A stretch of 64,000 bases of DNA, taken from Endozoicomonas gorgoniicola (GTDB lineage: Bacteria > Pseudomonadota > Gammaproteobacteria > Pseudomonadales > Endozoicomonadaceae). The DNA lies in assembly GCF_025562715.2 (NCBI RefSeq), contig NZ_JAPFCC010000001.1, positions 1,630,501-1,694,500 on the forward strand. The letters are read 5' to 3'. The notes below the pieces were generated by a model. That model did not search any database. It saw only the letters and a program-made list of their open reading frames with translations, and was not told where the DNA came from. Shown here in pieces: positions 17,199-25,438 of the stretch. Each line of letters begins with the position of its first letter. Position 1 is the stretch's first letter. A program made the translations under genes and the position numbers.

Positions 17199-17290
17199 TT
17201 ATGCATAGACGGTATGTCCTGAAACTTACTCAGTGAAATGGTGTTTTGTCTGAAAAGAATGTTAATGCCCGCCTTTGCCGCATTCCTTAT
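17199..17290. pseudogene. Rearranged remnant of the neighbouring nucleotidyltransferase gene end
   Basis: 17199-17263 matches 19997-20061 (one difference seen), which is the 3' end and flank of the 722-residue gene. 17264-17290 then matches 20822-20848 inside the same gene. The remnant is therefore a second copy of that gene's end with an internal deletion of 760 bp. It supplies the stop codon of the frame at 17287-17932. Confidence 0.75.
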
Positions 17291-17932
17291 CTGGATTGTT
17301 TATTCCGGGTGTAAAAGTGAATAGTCCCACCCCCAAATGCCTCTAACAGTTTTAATACACCATTAACCGCGTCCTGAATACGACTATTCTCTATGGTCAT
17401 AATAAACTCAAAGTGTATTTGTATGTTGGAGCCCGGTGCCTGGCTAAGAGTGCCTGTCATGAGGGGGAAGTCAGCGGGGCCAGTAATGATGACCTCGACA
17501 GCCTGACCGCTACGAAGGGTTATATTTAAAACGTCGCTGTTGACTCTACTAAGCTCATCGTGGTGTGGCAGAGAAATAAAATGATTAAAACCATTAATTC
17601 TATAACGCCCCTGTATTAATCGGGTATTTCTAATTTTTTCCAGTAATTCCCTTTGCTTTTGAAATTTATTGAGATGGTCATCCATTGAATCCGGGTTGGC
17701 ATCTTTTGCCCCACTGCCCTTGAGTGATTGCTGTATATTTTCATACAGAACATCCAGAGCATTGGTTTCATCAGTACGGGGAGTTATTCCGGGAGGAGTC
17801 GTAACGACTGTTAATGGCACGTTTAATGGCACGTTGCAAGGGTTTTGTTCTATGAGATTTATTAATCTTGATGCTCTTTCTCCCCGACCCAGCAGCCTGT
17901 TGATGTTATTCCTGAGGCGTTCAGGAGTATTT
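17287..17932 (-). pseudogene. 3' part of an IS-interrupted gene (unknown protein)
   Basis: The frame has no start of its own: it runs open from the IS boundary at 17932 through residues NTPERLRNNINRLLGRGESA to a 181-codon stretch beginning at a GTG at 17832. No family was recognised; there is a helical middle and a beta-rich C-terminus (VEVIITGPADFPLMTG, FGGGTIHFYTR). The 5' part lies on the other side of the IS at 19657-19905 on the same strand. A 4-bp duplication, ATTT, flanks the element, so the two parts were one gene of roughly 290 codons before insertion. Confidence 0.7.
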
Positions 17933-18140
17933 AGTGCCTGTCAGAAAACCTATGAAAATTGAGTCACTGACATTCATCAAACAGTAGAACTGCTCCGCAA
18001 GCATTATCAGAGTCTCGCTTATAGGGCACTTCTTGATCAAAGTGCTTGCAAAATAGCCAAAACTGCCATTTTACGAACGTGCAGAACCCTCATGCACCCA
18101 TGATCAAATTTCGGACGGCAAAAGACTGCTGTCAGTAGGG

Positions 18141-19115
18141 CTAAAAATCCCGTTCTTGTAAAATCCTGCCCAAGCGCTTCAGGTTGCCACCCACAACCGC
18201 AAGGGCAACATAGCGCTTGAAGGCATCAATGCCCTTGTCCGGACATTTATCGAGGCCATTGGCTTCCAGAGCATTAATGTCAGACTCTACGGCGGAATGC
18301 TTTCTTTTTGCCCGGGTAAACTCAAGGTGGTGCTCTCGTTTTTTGTCTTCTGCGGAAAGCCTGCCTTTCTTCGGCAGAATGGTTCGTTCCAGAAAGCCAT
18401 CAAGTTCCTCAAGGTTGGCGGGGCTCCAGAACCCTTTGTCATAACTGACCTGGCTCAGCATGGGAAAGCGTTGTTTTGCTCCTTTTGCGATAGGCACTGC
18501 AACCTGATCGTCTGTCTGCTTTTGCATCACATGGTGATTCAGCGTGAAGCCAAACTGGTCTTGCAGTACGCATACCCGCAACCCCAACTCTACAGGAACT
18601 CCGGCTTTACCCTTGCTGATCCATTCTGTGTGGGGTTCAAAAATCGAGAACACCTTGTCGCTGTGAGGAATCTGCTGATGCTCGATCACCCGACGATAAA
18701 TCAGATTAATCTGGTGACGACTGTGGGCAATGTAGTATTTGAGATTCTCCAGCGCAGACTCATCGGGGGCGCTTTTTTCTACCAGGGCAGCTGTGCTTTC
18801 TGCCTTGCGGATAATGTCGAGACTGTACTTAATGTATTCAAGGTGTGCCGTTTCAATATCGTGCTGACGTGACCGCTGTTTAAACTCGCAGGCAGCAACG
18901 GAATGTTTCAGATTCCGCACCTTGTGATAGCGCTTTCGATGCTGTTTTTTCAGGTATTCCCGCTGACGCCACGCTGGTAACTGGTACTGGCCAGCCAGGG
19001 TGGACGCAAACTCAATAGCCTTACGACAGGCATCGTTTAACAGGCTGATGTCTGTGGGAAAATGAACATCGGTCTTGACTACAAACGAATCGGCACGGCC
19101 ATATAGCGGCTCATC
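18141..19115 (-). CDS. IS transposase, downstream frame (orfB), copy 1
   Basis: The frame is open from the slippery site at 19115 to the stop at 18141 (324 residues). It begins DEPLYGRADSFVVKTDVHFP, which looks like the first catalytic Asp region of a DDE-type transposase, and continues with VFSIFEPHTEWISKG and ESDINALEANGLDKCPDKG. A conventional start inside it (18920) would remove the first Asp region, so expression by -1 frameshifting from orfA is more likely, giving a 473-residue fusion. Confidence 0.8.
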   Translation of the reverse strand, partial: DEPLYGRADSFVVKTDVHFPTDISLLNDACRKAIEFASTLAGQYQLPAWRQREYLKKQHRKRYHKVRNLKHSVAACEFKQRSRQHDIETAHLEYIKYSLDIIRKAESTAALVEKSAPDESALENLKYYIAHSRHQINLIYRRVIEHQQIPHSDKVFSIFEPHTEWISKGKAGVPVELGLRVCVLQDQFGFTLNHHVMQKQTDDQVAVPIAKGAKQRFPMLSQVSYDKGFWSPANLEELDGFLERTILPKKGRLSAEDKKREHHLEFTRAKRKHSAVESDINALEANGLDKCPDKGIDAFKRYVALAVVGGNLKRLGRILQERDF

Positions 19116-19561
19116 TTTTTTTTAACCAGTTGATGGCCTGCTGCCACGACAATCTGGTTTACCTGGTCCAGTATTTCGGGCGTGAACAGGCTGATATTAT
19201 CCTGCAATGTCTGGATATGATAAGAGTGCGTGCAGTAAGGACCGTGCCCAAGCATTTTCCGTAGCGTGCCGTGTTCATTGGCCAGCTCCTGAAGACGGTC
19301 ATAATCACAGTTAGTGACCAGCCGCAGGGTGCCAAACACCAGTATGTTCCAGAGATCCATACCGGGACGACCATTATTACTGCTGGCAGGAATCATACTT
19401 TCAAGAACTTGAAAGACCTGCTCTCTCAGATCAGGTGTAACCCATATGTGCTGCAAGCCCCGCAAAAGCCGGGGAATATCATCTCTGGACTTGGGGTTGA
19501 ATGTGATGGCGGAGATATCAACCTCGCCCAACTGCATTTGTGGATTAATGGTTTGACGCAT
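19079..19561 (-). CDS. IS transposase, upstream frame (orfA), copy 1
   Basis: 160 residues starting MRQTINPQMQLGEVDISAITF; contains the helical N-terminal region (RDDIPRLLRGLQHIW) and ends shortly after HQLVKKK. The zero-frame codons GTT AAA AAA AAG contain the heptamer A AAA AAG, a classical -1 slip site, after which orfB is entered. The family resembles transposases usually labelled ISNCY, from memory only. Confidence 0.8.
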   Translation of the reverse strand: MRQTINPQMQLGEVDISAITFNPKSRDDIPRLLRGLQHIWVTPDLREQVFQVLESMIPASSNNGRPGMDLWNILVFGTLRLVTNCDYDRLQELANEHGTLRKMLGHGPYCTHSYHIQTLQDNISLFTPEILDQVNQIVVAAGHQLVKKKMSRYMAVPIRL

Positions 19562-19656
19562 AAACTCGAAAACAGCCTGTCTGGGAAAATCTTCGAGTAT
19601 TATATTTGGCCTCAGGCTGTGTTTTTCAAGGGCTTGAGGGTTTTCGGACAGGCACT

Positions 19657-19905
19657 ATTTAATAGCAGGGATTCAAGATGTTCCCTGTCTTGCTGATCTT
19701 GATTCACTGATAATGGAAGTGGATCTTGTTCTGTTGGGGCAGAATGTGAATGCTGTACACAGTCAGGACACCAATACCAGTTGGATATTCTAGCTGTTGG
19801 TTTACCGCAGAGAGTACAATTTTCACCTGCAAAACTGGTTGAGGCTAAAGTCAGTATCAGAAAAAGTCTTATGTTGTGTTTAAAGATATAAGCTTCGAAG
19901 TGCAT
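19657..19905 (-). pseudogene. 5' part of the IS-interrupted gene (exported, zinc-ribbon)
   Basis: This part encodes a signal peptide (LFLILTLASTSFAGE) and a four-cysteine ribbon, CTLCGKPTARISNWYWCPDC, which probably binds zinc, then a polar stretch that reaches the IS at LESLLLNS. The annotated frame runs on into the IS for 13 codons to 19612. With the 3' part at 17287-17932 it forms one gene separated by the 1,724-bp element and its ATTT duplication. Confidence 0.7.
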
Positions 19906-20023
19906 AGTGATTTAACCTGAAAATAAAATTGGATTTTGATAATAGGTCAGCATTCAAACTAAGCAAATCAACCGGGTAATGATCTTATAATCGGATTTAT
20001 GCATAGACGGTACGTCCTGAAAC

Positions 20024-22192
20024 TTACTCAGTGAAATGGTGTTTTGTCTGAAAAGAATGTTGAGGTGGAGTACTCTGATTCCATTCATGCAGTAAACGCC
20101 CTACACTCTCTCTGTCTTTGCGATAGGTCATCCCCAGCCACTGGTCTTCAGAGTGGTAAACCCGCACCACCTTCTCCCTGGTGGAAATTGCTGTTTGCAC
20201 AACATCAGGCAAAAGAAATTCTTCCTTGTCTGCACCGGTCAGATTTTGCTTTTGTCGCGTTAAAAATGCCACAAATTCTTCTTCTATCAGTGCAAAAACA
20301 TCAGGTTGAAAACCCCAGACATTCATGGAAACAGGTTGCTCATCAGAAAAGGCGACTGCTGGCTGATCTTTAGAATTCCCTTCTATCCCTCTGCTTTGCT
20401 GCCTTTGCAAGTTGTAATGCTCTTTCACCTCCACAAGCTGTTGACCTTCATTGATGTGGCAGATACCACGGCTGACACCTCCATGTCCAGAAAGGGTTCT
20501 ATGCAGTGGGTAGGCAACCATTGCCCAACTTCTACCTGCTGGCAACCCCTGAATCATTTCAGTAAACACATTCGAACCATAATAATCATCAGCATTCAGT
20601 AGAACAAATGAACCGTTTACAACCTTTCTGGCAGCCCATACCGCATGTGCTGTTCCCCAGGGTTTGTTCCGCTCTGGTAACTCATCTAACTGAAAGCCGG
20701 CAGGAAGGTCATCCAGTTTCTGAAAGACGATCTGAACTTCAATACCTTCTGGCAGTCTGGAAATAATATTGTCCTGTACTTGCTGTTTCAGGTCTTCCCG
20801 GATAATCAGCACTACTTTTTTAATGCCCGCCTTTGCCGCATTCCTTATAGTGACCTCTGGTAGTGTCATGTTGATATAGGGCAGAATATCCAACTGTTTG
20901 GGAGATCCGTATCTGGATCCATTCCCGGCCGCCATTATAACCAGCGTCGGAGGTGGCAGGAGGGGAGCCCCCTGATCAGCAATATTTGTCCTTTCATTCT
21001 GAGGGTCTTTCAAGTCTCTGGAACTGGCATCGTTTTTCAGTGAAGCGTCTGATTGTTGTTTTGCTCCACTGGTTAACTGAGAGCCTTCCTGTGAACTTGT
21101 GTCAGAAGATGCATCAGTCGAAACCTGTTTTTCGCTTGTTTTATCGGGAAAACTGATTATCCCTGGTATCTGGTTCTTGTAAGCTTGAAAAAGCTGAGTC
21201 ATCAAAAGCTGCTGCATTAATACCGCTGGTGCAGGAATACCTGCGTACTTCCCTTCTAAATCGAGAAGCAATCGATGCAGCCATAAATACACATGATTCA
21301 GCGCCAGATAGTAGCTGCTTCTGATAATATGCTGATCCGTGTGTCGCAGCCATAGAGTATTACGGACCCGTTGCAGTAGCAGCTCGTGGTACTGTGGATT
21401 TTGCAGTAGCGCTTCCACCCATTCAATATCCTCAGGGCTTAATACAACCTGTGTGCCATTAACCCTGACAACGATAGCCCTTTCAGAATCCTGACCGGGA
21501 GGTATTGCAAACATCAGCAGATTATCGCCCAAGAAGAGTGGGCTCCCCCTCATGTTTCCTTTTTTTGGTTTGTCGGGAAAATCAAGCGGATCACAGTTGT
21601 CGCAATACTGATTAAACCGTTCAGGGTCGTTGCCTGAGTCAATCCCTGGCCATTCCAGCACCATGGGAATGAGTCCGGGCCCTTGCTCAGGTAGCTGGCC
21701 AGTCAGCAACTTTTTTGAGTCCAGTTTAAGGGGAGATTGGAGAACACCTTTATCAGAAAGCGCATTCAGGCAGGTCTTTTTTATAGTGCTGGGAACTTCG
21801 AAAATTGCGCTCCCCCGACGGATGCCCAACGCCAGACGCTGCCCGTCAGGCAATGTTCGCCATAACAGTTGACCTGTTTGCTTTAACAGTCTCACTTCCG
21901 GGTGTGAACATTGACAGAATCGCTGTCCTTCGGACCAGCTGACATAAACTAATTTTTTATTCAGATCATTTGTTAACACCTGATGTCTGAAGAAGTTCCC
22001 TGCCTTTTGAATAGAAGTCGGAGGTTGTATCTCGTCTGCCCGGGAATATGGCAGGCAAGACAGGAGAAGAATAAGACAACCCGCCAGAAGCCTGACTACG
22101 AACTTACCCGAAGCAGCAAGGGGAACGATAGTTTTATAACTTGCAGAATAGTATTGAGCATTCATGTTATGCAGCCAGCATGGAATATTCAA
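20024..22192 (-). CDS. Exported protein with C-terminal nucleotidyltransferase domain
   Basis: This 722-residue protein begins with a long N-region and a strong signal/transmembrane segment (FVVRLLAGCLILLLSCLPYSRA, roughly residues 30-51); an alternative ATG lies at residue 10. Residues 55-330 form an unrecognised domain with CxxC pairs (QYCDNCDP). A Ser/Asp-rich linker (350-410) leads to a GT-A type nucleotidyltransferase domain at about 414-700. Its motifs are MAAGNGSRYGSPKQL (nucleotide-binding loop), WGTAHAVWAA and LLNADDYYG (metal-binding Asp pair). Such domains normally make NDP-sugars or CDP-alcohols in the cytosol, so one fused to an export signal is unusual. If the protein is exported it must find nucleotides outside the cell, for example inside a host. 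Substrate unknown. Confidence 0.75.
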   Translation of the reverse strand: MNIPCWLHNMNAQYYSASYKTIVPLAASGKFVVRLLAGCLILLLSCLPYSRADEIQPPTSIQKAGNFFRHQVLTNDLNKKLVYVSWSEGQRFCQCSHPEVRLLKQTGQLLWRTLPDGQRLALGIRRGSAIFEVPSTIKKTCLNALSDKGVLQSPLKLDSKKLLTGQLPEQGPGLIPMVLEWPGIDSGNDPERFNQYCDNCDPLDFPDKPKKGNMRGSPLFLGDNLLMFAIPPGQDSERAIVVRVNGTQVVLSPEDIEWVEALLQNPQYHELLLQRVRNTLWLRHTDQHIIRSSYYLALNHVYLWLHRLLLDLEGKYAGIPAPAVLMQQLLMTQLFQAYKNQIPGIISFPDKTSEKQVSTDASSDTSSQEGSQLTSGAKQQSDASLKNDASSRDLKDPQNERTNIADQGAPLLPPPTLVIMAAGNGSRYGSPKQLDILPYINMTLPEVTIRNAAKAGIKKVVLIIREDLKQQVQDNIISRLPEGIEVQIVFQKLDDLPAGFQLDELPERNKPWGTAHAVWAARKVVNGSFVLLNADDYYGSNVFTEMIQGLPAGRSWAMVAYPLHRTLSGHGGVSRGICHINEGQQLVEVKEHYNLQRQQSRGIEGNSKDQPAVAFSDEQPVSMNVWGFQPDVFALIEEEFVAFLTRQKQNLTGADKEEFLLPDVVQTAISTREKVVRVYHSEDQWLGMTYRKDRESVGRLLHEWNQSTPPQHSFQTKHHFTE

Positions 22193-22496
22193 ACCATCAA
22201 GCTTAGTTAAAATACTATTTGGTGAAGCCGTTTGGTGCCTTTTGCAGTAGTTTACTTCGGTACAAAGCTACGGTTGCTTACAAAATTCAGTAAAAATACG
22301 GTGCTGTCGCATTTATTCCCTGCCCATGTTGGTATATCTTAGTAACGCCTTTATACGGGGAATGGGTTTTCACTGGTTGCCCAGTGACCATAAGTAATAA
22401 TAACGCCAAATGATTATCTGCTCTATTCTCGGTCAGGTTCACGGGTTGACAGCCTGAGGATATGACTTTAGTGCCGTTTGGAGTCAGGAATAAACT
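22193..22496. other. Divergent intergenic region upstream of icd
   Basis: This 304-bp gap separates the exported nucleotidyltransferase gene and icd and must hold promoters for both. An AGGA ribosome binding site lies 8 bases before the icd ATG. TTGACA at 22446-22451 could be a -35 box, but no convincing -10 follows at normal spacing. A short 6-bp hairpin (CACTGG/CCAGTG, 22371-22386) is present. Nothing else is recognisable. Confidence 0.4.
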
Positions 22497-24719
22497 ATGA
22501 CAACAGCCAAGATTATTTATACCGAAACCGATGAAGCTCCAGCCCTTGCCACCTATTCACTCCTTCCTATTGTTCAGGCCTTTGCCTCTGTTGCTGATGT
22601 CACTGTTGAAACCCGCGACATTTCTCTGGCCGGACGTATTATTGCCAACTTCCCTGACCATCTGACCGATGACCAGAAGATGGGAGATGCCCTGGCAGAG
22701 CTGGGCGAACTGGCAAAAACGCCGGAAGCTAATATTATCAAGCTGCCCAATATCAGTGCTTCGATTCCCCAGCTGAATGCCGCCATCAGGGAGCTGCAGG
22801 CGCATGGTTACGATGTGCCGGACTATCCCGAAGAGCCGCAGAACCCTGCTGAAGAAGCAATAAAAGCCCGTTATGCCAAAGTGCTGGGCAGTGCCGTTAA
22901 CCCGGTTCTGCGTGAAGGCAACTCAGATCGTCGTGTGGCTGGCCCTGTTAAGGAGTATGCCAGAAAGAACCCTCATTCCATGGGGGAGTGGAGTTCTGAA
23001 TCTAAATCCTGTGTAGCGCATATGGCGGACGGGGACTTCTACAGCAGCGAACAGTCTGTGGTTATGGCGGAAGCCGGTGATGTGTCCATTCAACTAACAG
23101 ATGAAAAAGGTAAGGTAACTGTCTTAAAAGACAGGCTTTCTCTGCAGGCCAGTGAAGTGATTGATTCGGCTGTGATGAGCAGTTCTGCCCTGTCAGCGTT
23201 TTATGAGGCTCAGATAGAAGAAGCCCGTCAGCAGGATGTGCTGCTGTCACTGCACCTCAAAGCCACCATGATGAAAGTGTCTGACCCGATCATGTTTGGT
23301 CTGGCGGTTGAGGCTTACTATAAAGATGTGTTCATCAAACATGCAGCACTGTTTGAAAAACTTGGCGTTGATGCCAGCAATGGCATCGGCGATGTGTACG
23401 CCAAAATAGAAGGGTTGCCTGCTGAACAGAAAGCCGAAGTGGAAGCTGACCTGATGAAGGTCTACGACAGCCGACCATCGCTTGCGATGGTGGATTCAGA
23501 TCGCGGTATCACCAACCTGCATGTCCCCAGCGATATTATTATCGATGCATCCATGCCAGCGGCGATCCGCTCCTCCGGTAAAATGTGGGGGCCTGACGGC
23601 AAGCTTCATGACACCAGGGCGATGATTCCTGATCGCTGCTATGCAGGCGTTTACCAGGAAGTTATCCGGTTCTGCAAGGATCATGGTGCCTTTGATGTCA
23701 CCACCATGGGTAATGTCTCCAATGTCGGCCTGATGGCGCAGAAAGCGGAAGAGTATGGCTCCCACGATAAGACCTTCAAGATTCCGCTGACTGGCGTTGT
23801 CAGCGTGGTGGATACTGCTGGCAAGGTATTAATGGAGCATAAAGTAGAGAAGGGCGATATCTGGAGAATGTGCCAGACCCGGGATGAGCCAATCCGTGAC
23901 TGGGTTAAGCTGGGCGTTAACCGCGCCAGGGCAACTGGCTCGACGGCTATCTTCTGGCTGGATCAACAGCGCGCCCACGACGCCAGCCTGATTGGCAAAG
24001 TGAACGCCTATCTTAAAGACCATGACACTGATGGTCTGGATATTCGTATTCAGCCGCCGGTTGAAGCGGTTAAGACCAGTCTGGAGCGAATTAAGGCGGG
24101 TAAGGATACAATCTCTGTTACCGGTAATGTTCTACGCGACTATCTGACTGACCTGTTCCCGATTCTGGAGCTGGGAACCAGCGCCAAGATGCTGTCTATT
24201 GTGCCTTTGCTGGCCGGTGGCGGTCTTTATGAGACCGGTGCTGGTGGTTCCGCGCCCAAGCATGTTCAGCAGTTTGTAAAAGAAAACCATCTTCGCTGGG
24301 ACTCGCTGGGTGAATTTCTGGCATTGGCCGTTTCGCTGGAAGACCTTGCCAGTAAAACAGGTAATGTCAGGACAAAAGTACTGGCAGCGGCTCTGAACAA
24401 GGCTAATGGTCAGTTCCTCGAAGCCAATAAGTCGCCATCAAGAAAAGTCAACGAGCTGGATAACCGTGGCAGTCACTTCTATCTGGCAATGTACTGGGCT
24501 GAAGCTCTGGCCGGGCAGGAAGAGGACGCTGACTTGAGAGAGCGTTTTAAAGCGCTGGCCTCCGTGCTGAAGGATAATGAAGCCGCCATTATTGAAGAAC
24601 TGAACTCTGTTCAGGGTGTTGCCATGGATATGGGAGGGTACTATCACCCCGACCCGGAACGATTGGCAAAAGCCATGCGCCCATCAACCCTGTTTAACAA
24701 TGCACTGAGTGCTTTGTAA
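22497..24719 (+). CDS. icd: Isocitrate dehydrogenase, NADP-dependent, monomeric type
   Basis: Catalyses oxidative decarboxylation of isocitrate to 2-oxoglutarate with NADP+ in the TCA cycle. The 740-residue length and the start MTTAKIIYTETDEAPALATY identify the monomeric form, which is unrelated in sequence to the 416-residue E. coli dimer. Conserved blocks include NPVLREGNSDRRVAGPVKEYA, the Asp/Met-rich centre MIPDRCYAGVYQEV, and ELGTSAKMLSIVPLLAGGG. It is transcribed alone, with a clear ribosome binding site and a strong terminator 37 bp after the stop. Confidence 0.97.
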   Translation: MTTAKIIYTETDEAPALATYSLLPIVQAFASVADVTVETRDISLAGRIIANFPDHLTDDQKMGDALAELGELAKTPEANIIKLPNISASIPQLNAAIRELQAHGYDVPDYPEEPQNPAEEAIKARYAKVLGSAVNPVLREGNSDRRVAGPVKEYARKNPHSMGEWSSESKSCVAHMADGDFYSSEQSVVMAEAGDVSIQLTDEKGKVTVLKDRLSLQASEVIDSAVMSSSALSAFYEAQIEEARQQDVLLSLHLKATMMKVSDPIMFGLAVEAYYKDVFIKHAALFEKLGVDASNGIGDVYAKIEGLPAEQKAEVEADLMKVYDSRPSLAMVDSDRGITNLHVPSDIIIDASMPAAIRSSGKMWGPDGKLHDTRAMIPDRCYAGVYQEVIRFCKDHGAFDVTTMGNVSNVGLMAQKAEEYGSHDKTFKIPLTGVVSVVDTAGKVLMEHKVEKGDIWRMCQTRDEPIRDWVKLGVNRARATGSTAIFWLDQQRAHDASLIGKVNAYLKDHDTDGLDIRIQPPVEAVKTSLERIKAGKDTISVTGNVLRDYLTDLFPILELGTSAKMLSIVPLLAGGGLYETGAGGSAPKHVQQFVKENHLRWDSLGEFLALAVSLEDLASKTGNVRTKVLAAALNKANGQFLEANKSPSRKVNELDNRGSHFYLAMYWAEALAGQEEDADLRERFKALASVLKDNEAAIIEELNSVQGVAMDMGGYYHPDPERLAKAMRPSTLFNNALSAL

Positions 24720-24757
24720 AACTGAGATGTGAACAGATTGTATCGTTAACTCCTGAG

Positions 24758-24789
24758 AGGCCGATACGTCATAGTGTCGGCCTTTTTTT
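24758..24789 (+). terminator. Rho-independent terminator after icd
   Basis: Stem AGGCCGA (24758-24764) with TCGGCCT (24777-24783), a 12-base loop and a run of T immediately after. Position and orientation fit termination of icd. Confidence 0.85.
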
Positions 24790-25061
24790 CATGTGTTGCC
24801 TGACAGTACAGACGGTAGCCCTGTCTGGAACTGATTCACAGGTGGCTGTGTTTTACGACCCGTATACAAGAATTCCTGCCAACTCTCCATTGTTCTTTTT
24901 CTCAACTTATTTAGAATGGAATTGTGGCGTTGTGCTTTTGACATACCGGTTTAGTATGTATTTGTCGTTTAATGCCTGTGCCGGATGATACCGGGTTTAT
25001 GAAATACGCTGTAATACACGTGGAAAACAGTGCTATGCAGCATACAGCAGTCCATCAATCT

Positions 25062-25418
25062 ATGAGTAAATTTGAGCAGTTTCGTCTAAGCTTAGAGAAG
25101 GAAGGCAGAGAGCTGGAGGGTGATCAGGATGTCGCTTTGCTCCCTGAGAAAGTACAGCTGAAGCCGCCTTCAATGTATCAGGTAATCATCCTGAATGACG
25201 ATTTTACACCAATGGATTTTGTAGTTGAGGTTCTGGAGATTTTTTTCAATATGTCCGCCGAACAGGCGACACAGGTCATGTTGAAAGTTCATACGCAGGG
25301 AAAAGCAATCTGTGGTACGTTCAGCAAAGATGTAGCTGAAACCAAAGCTTCACAGGTTAATGAATACTCCAGAGAATTCCAGCATCCCCTGTTGTGCAAA
25401 ACAGTTAAAGCCAATTAG
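25062..25418 (+). CDS. clpS: ATP-dependent Clp protease adaptor ClpS
   Basis: ClpS recognises N-degron substrates with Leu, Phe, Trp or Tyr at the N-terminus and delivers them to ClpAP. The core LKPPSMYQVIILNDDFTPMDF holds the conserved Asn-Asp-Asp substrate pocket, and the end HPLLCKTVKAN is canonical. The frame opens at 24972, but the ATG at 25062 (118 residues) is closest to family length (E. coli about 106); ATGs at 24999 and 25035 cannot be excluded because none has a strong ribosome binding site. It lies 20 bp upstream of clpA, the standard order. Confidence 0.95.
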   Translation: MSKFEQFRLSLEKEGRELEGDQDVALLPEKVQLKPPSMYQVIILNDDFTPMDFVVEVLEIFFNMSAEQATQVMLKVHTQGKAICGTFSKDVAETKASQVNEYSREFQHPLLCKTVKAN

Positions 25419-25438
25419 CGTTCTCAGGGTAATTTTTT

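Larger units (their letters stand above)
17933..19656 (-). mobile_element. 1,724-bp IS, copy 1 (ISNCY-like, family tentative)
   Basis: Terminal inverted repeats read AGTGCCTGTC(A/C)GAAAACC at both ends. The flanks carry the direct repeat ATTT (17929-17932 and 19657-19660), so the target duplication is 4 bp. The element encodes one transposase in two frames joined by a slippery A8G tract. It appears identical in sequence and length to the copy at 53555-55278 and diverged from the copy at 42594-44318. It interrupts an exported-protein gene. Confidence 0.92.

Noticed and set aside
18297..18872. 191-codon plus-strand frame inside the IS (also at 53919-54494)
   Set aside because: Opposite to the transposase frame; its repetition only reflects the IS being duplicated.
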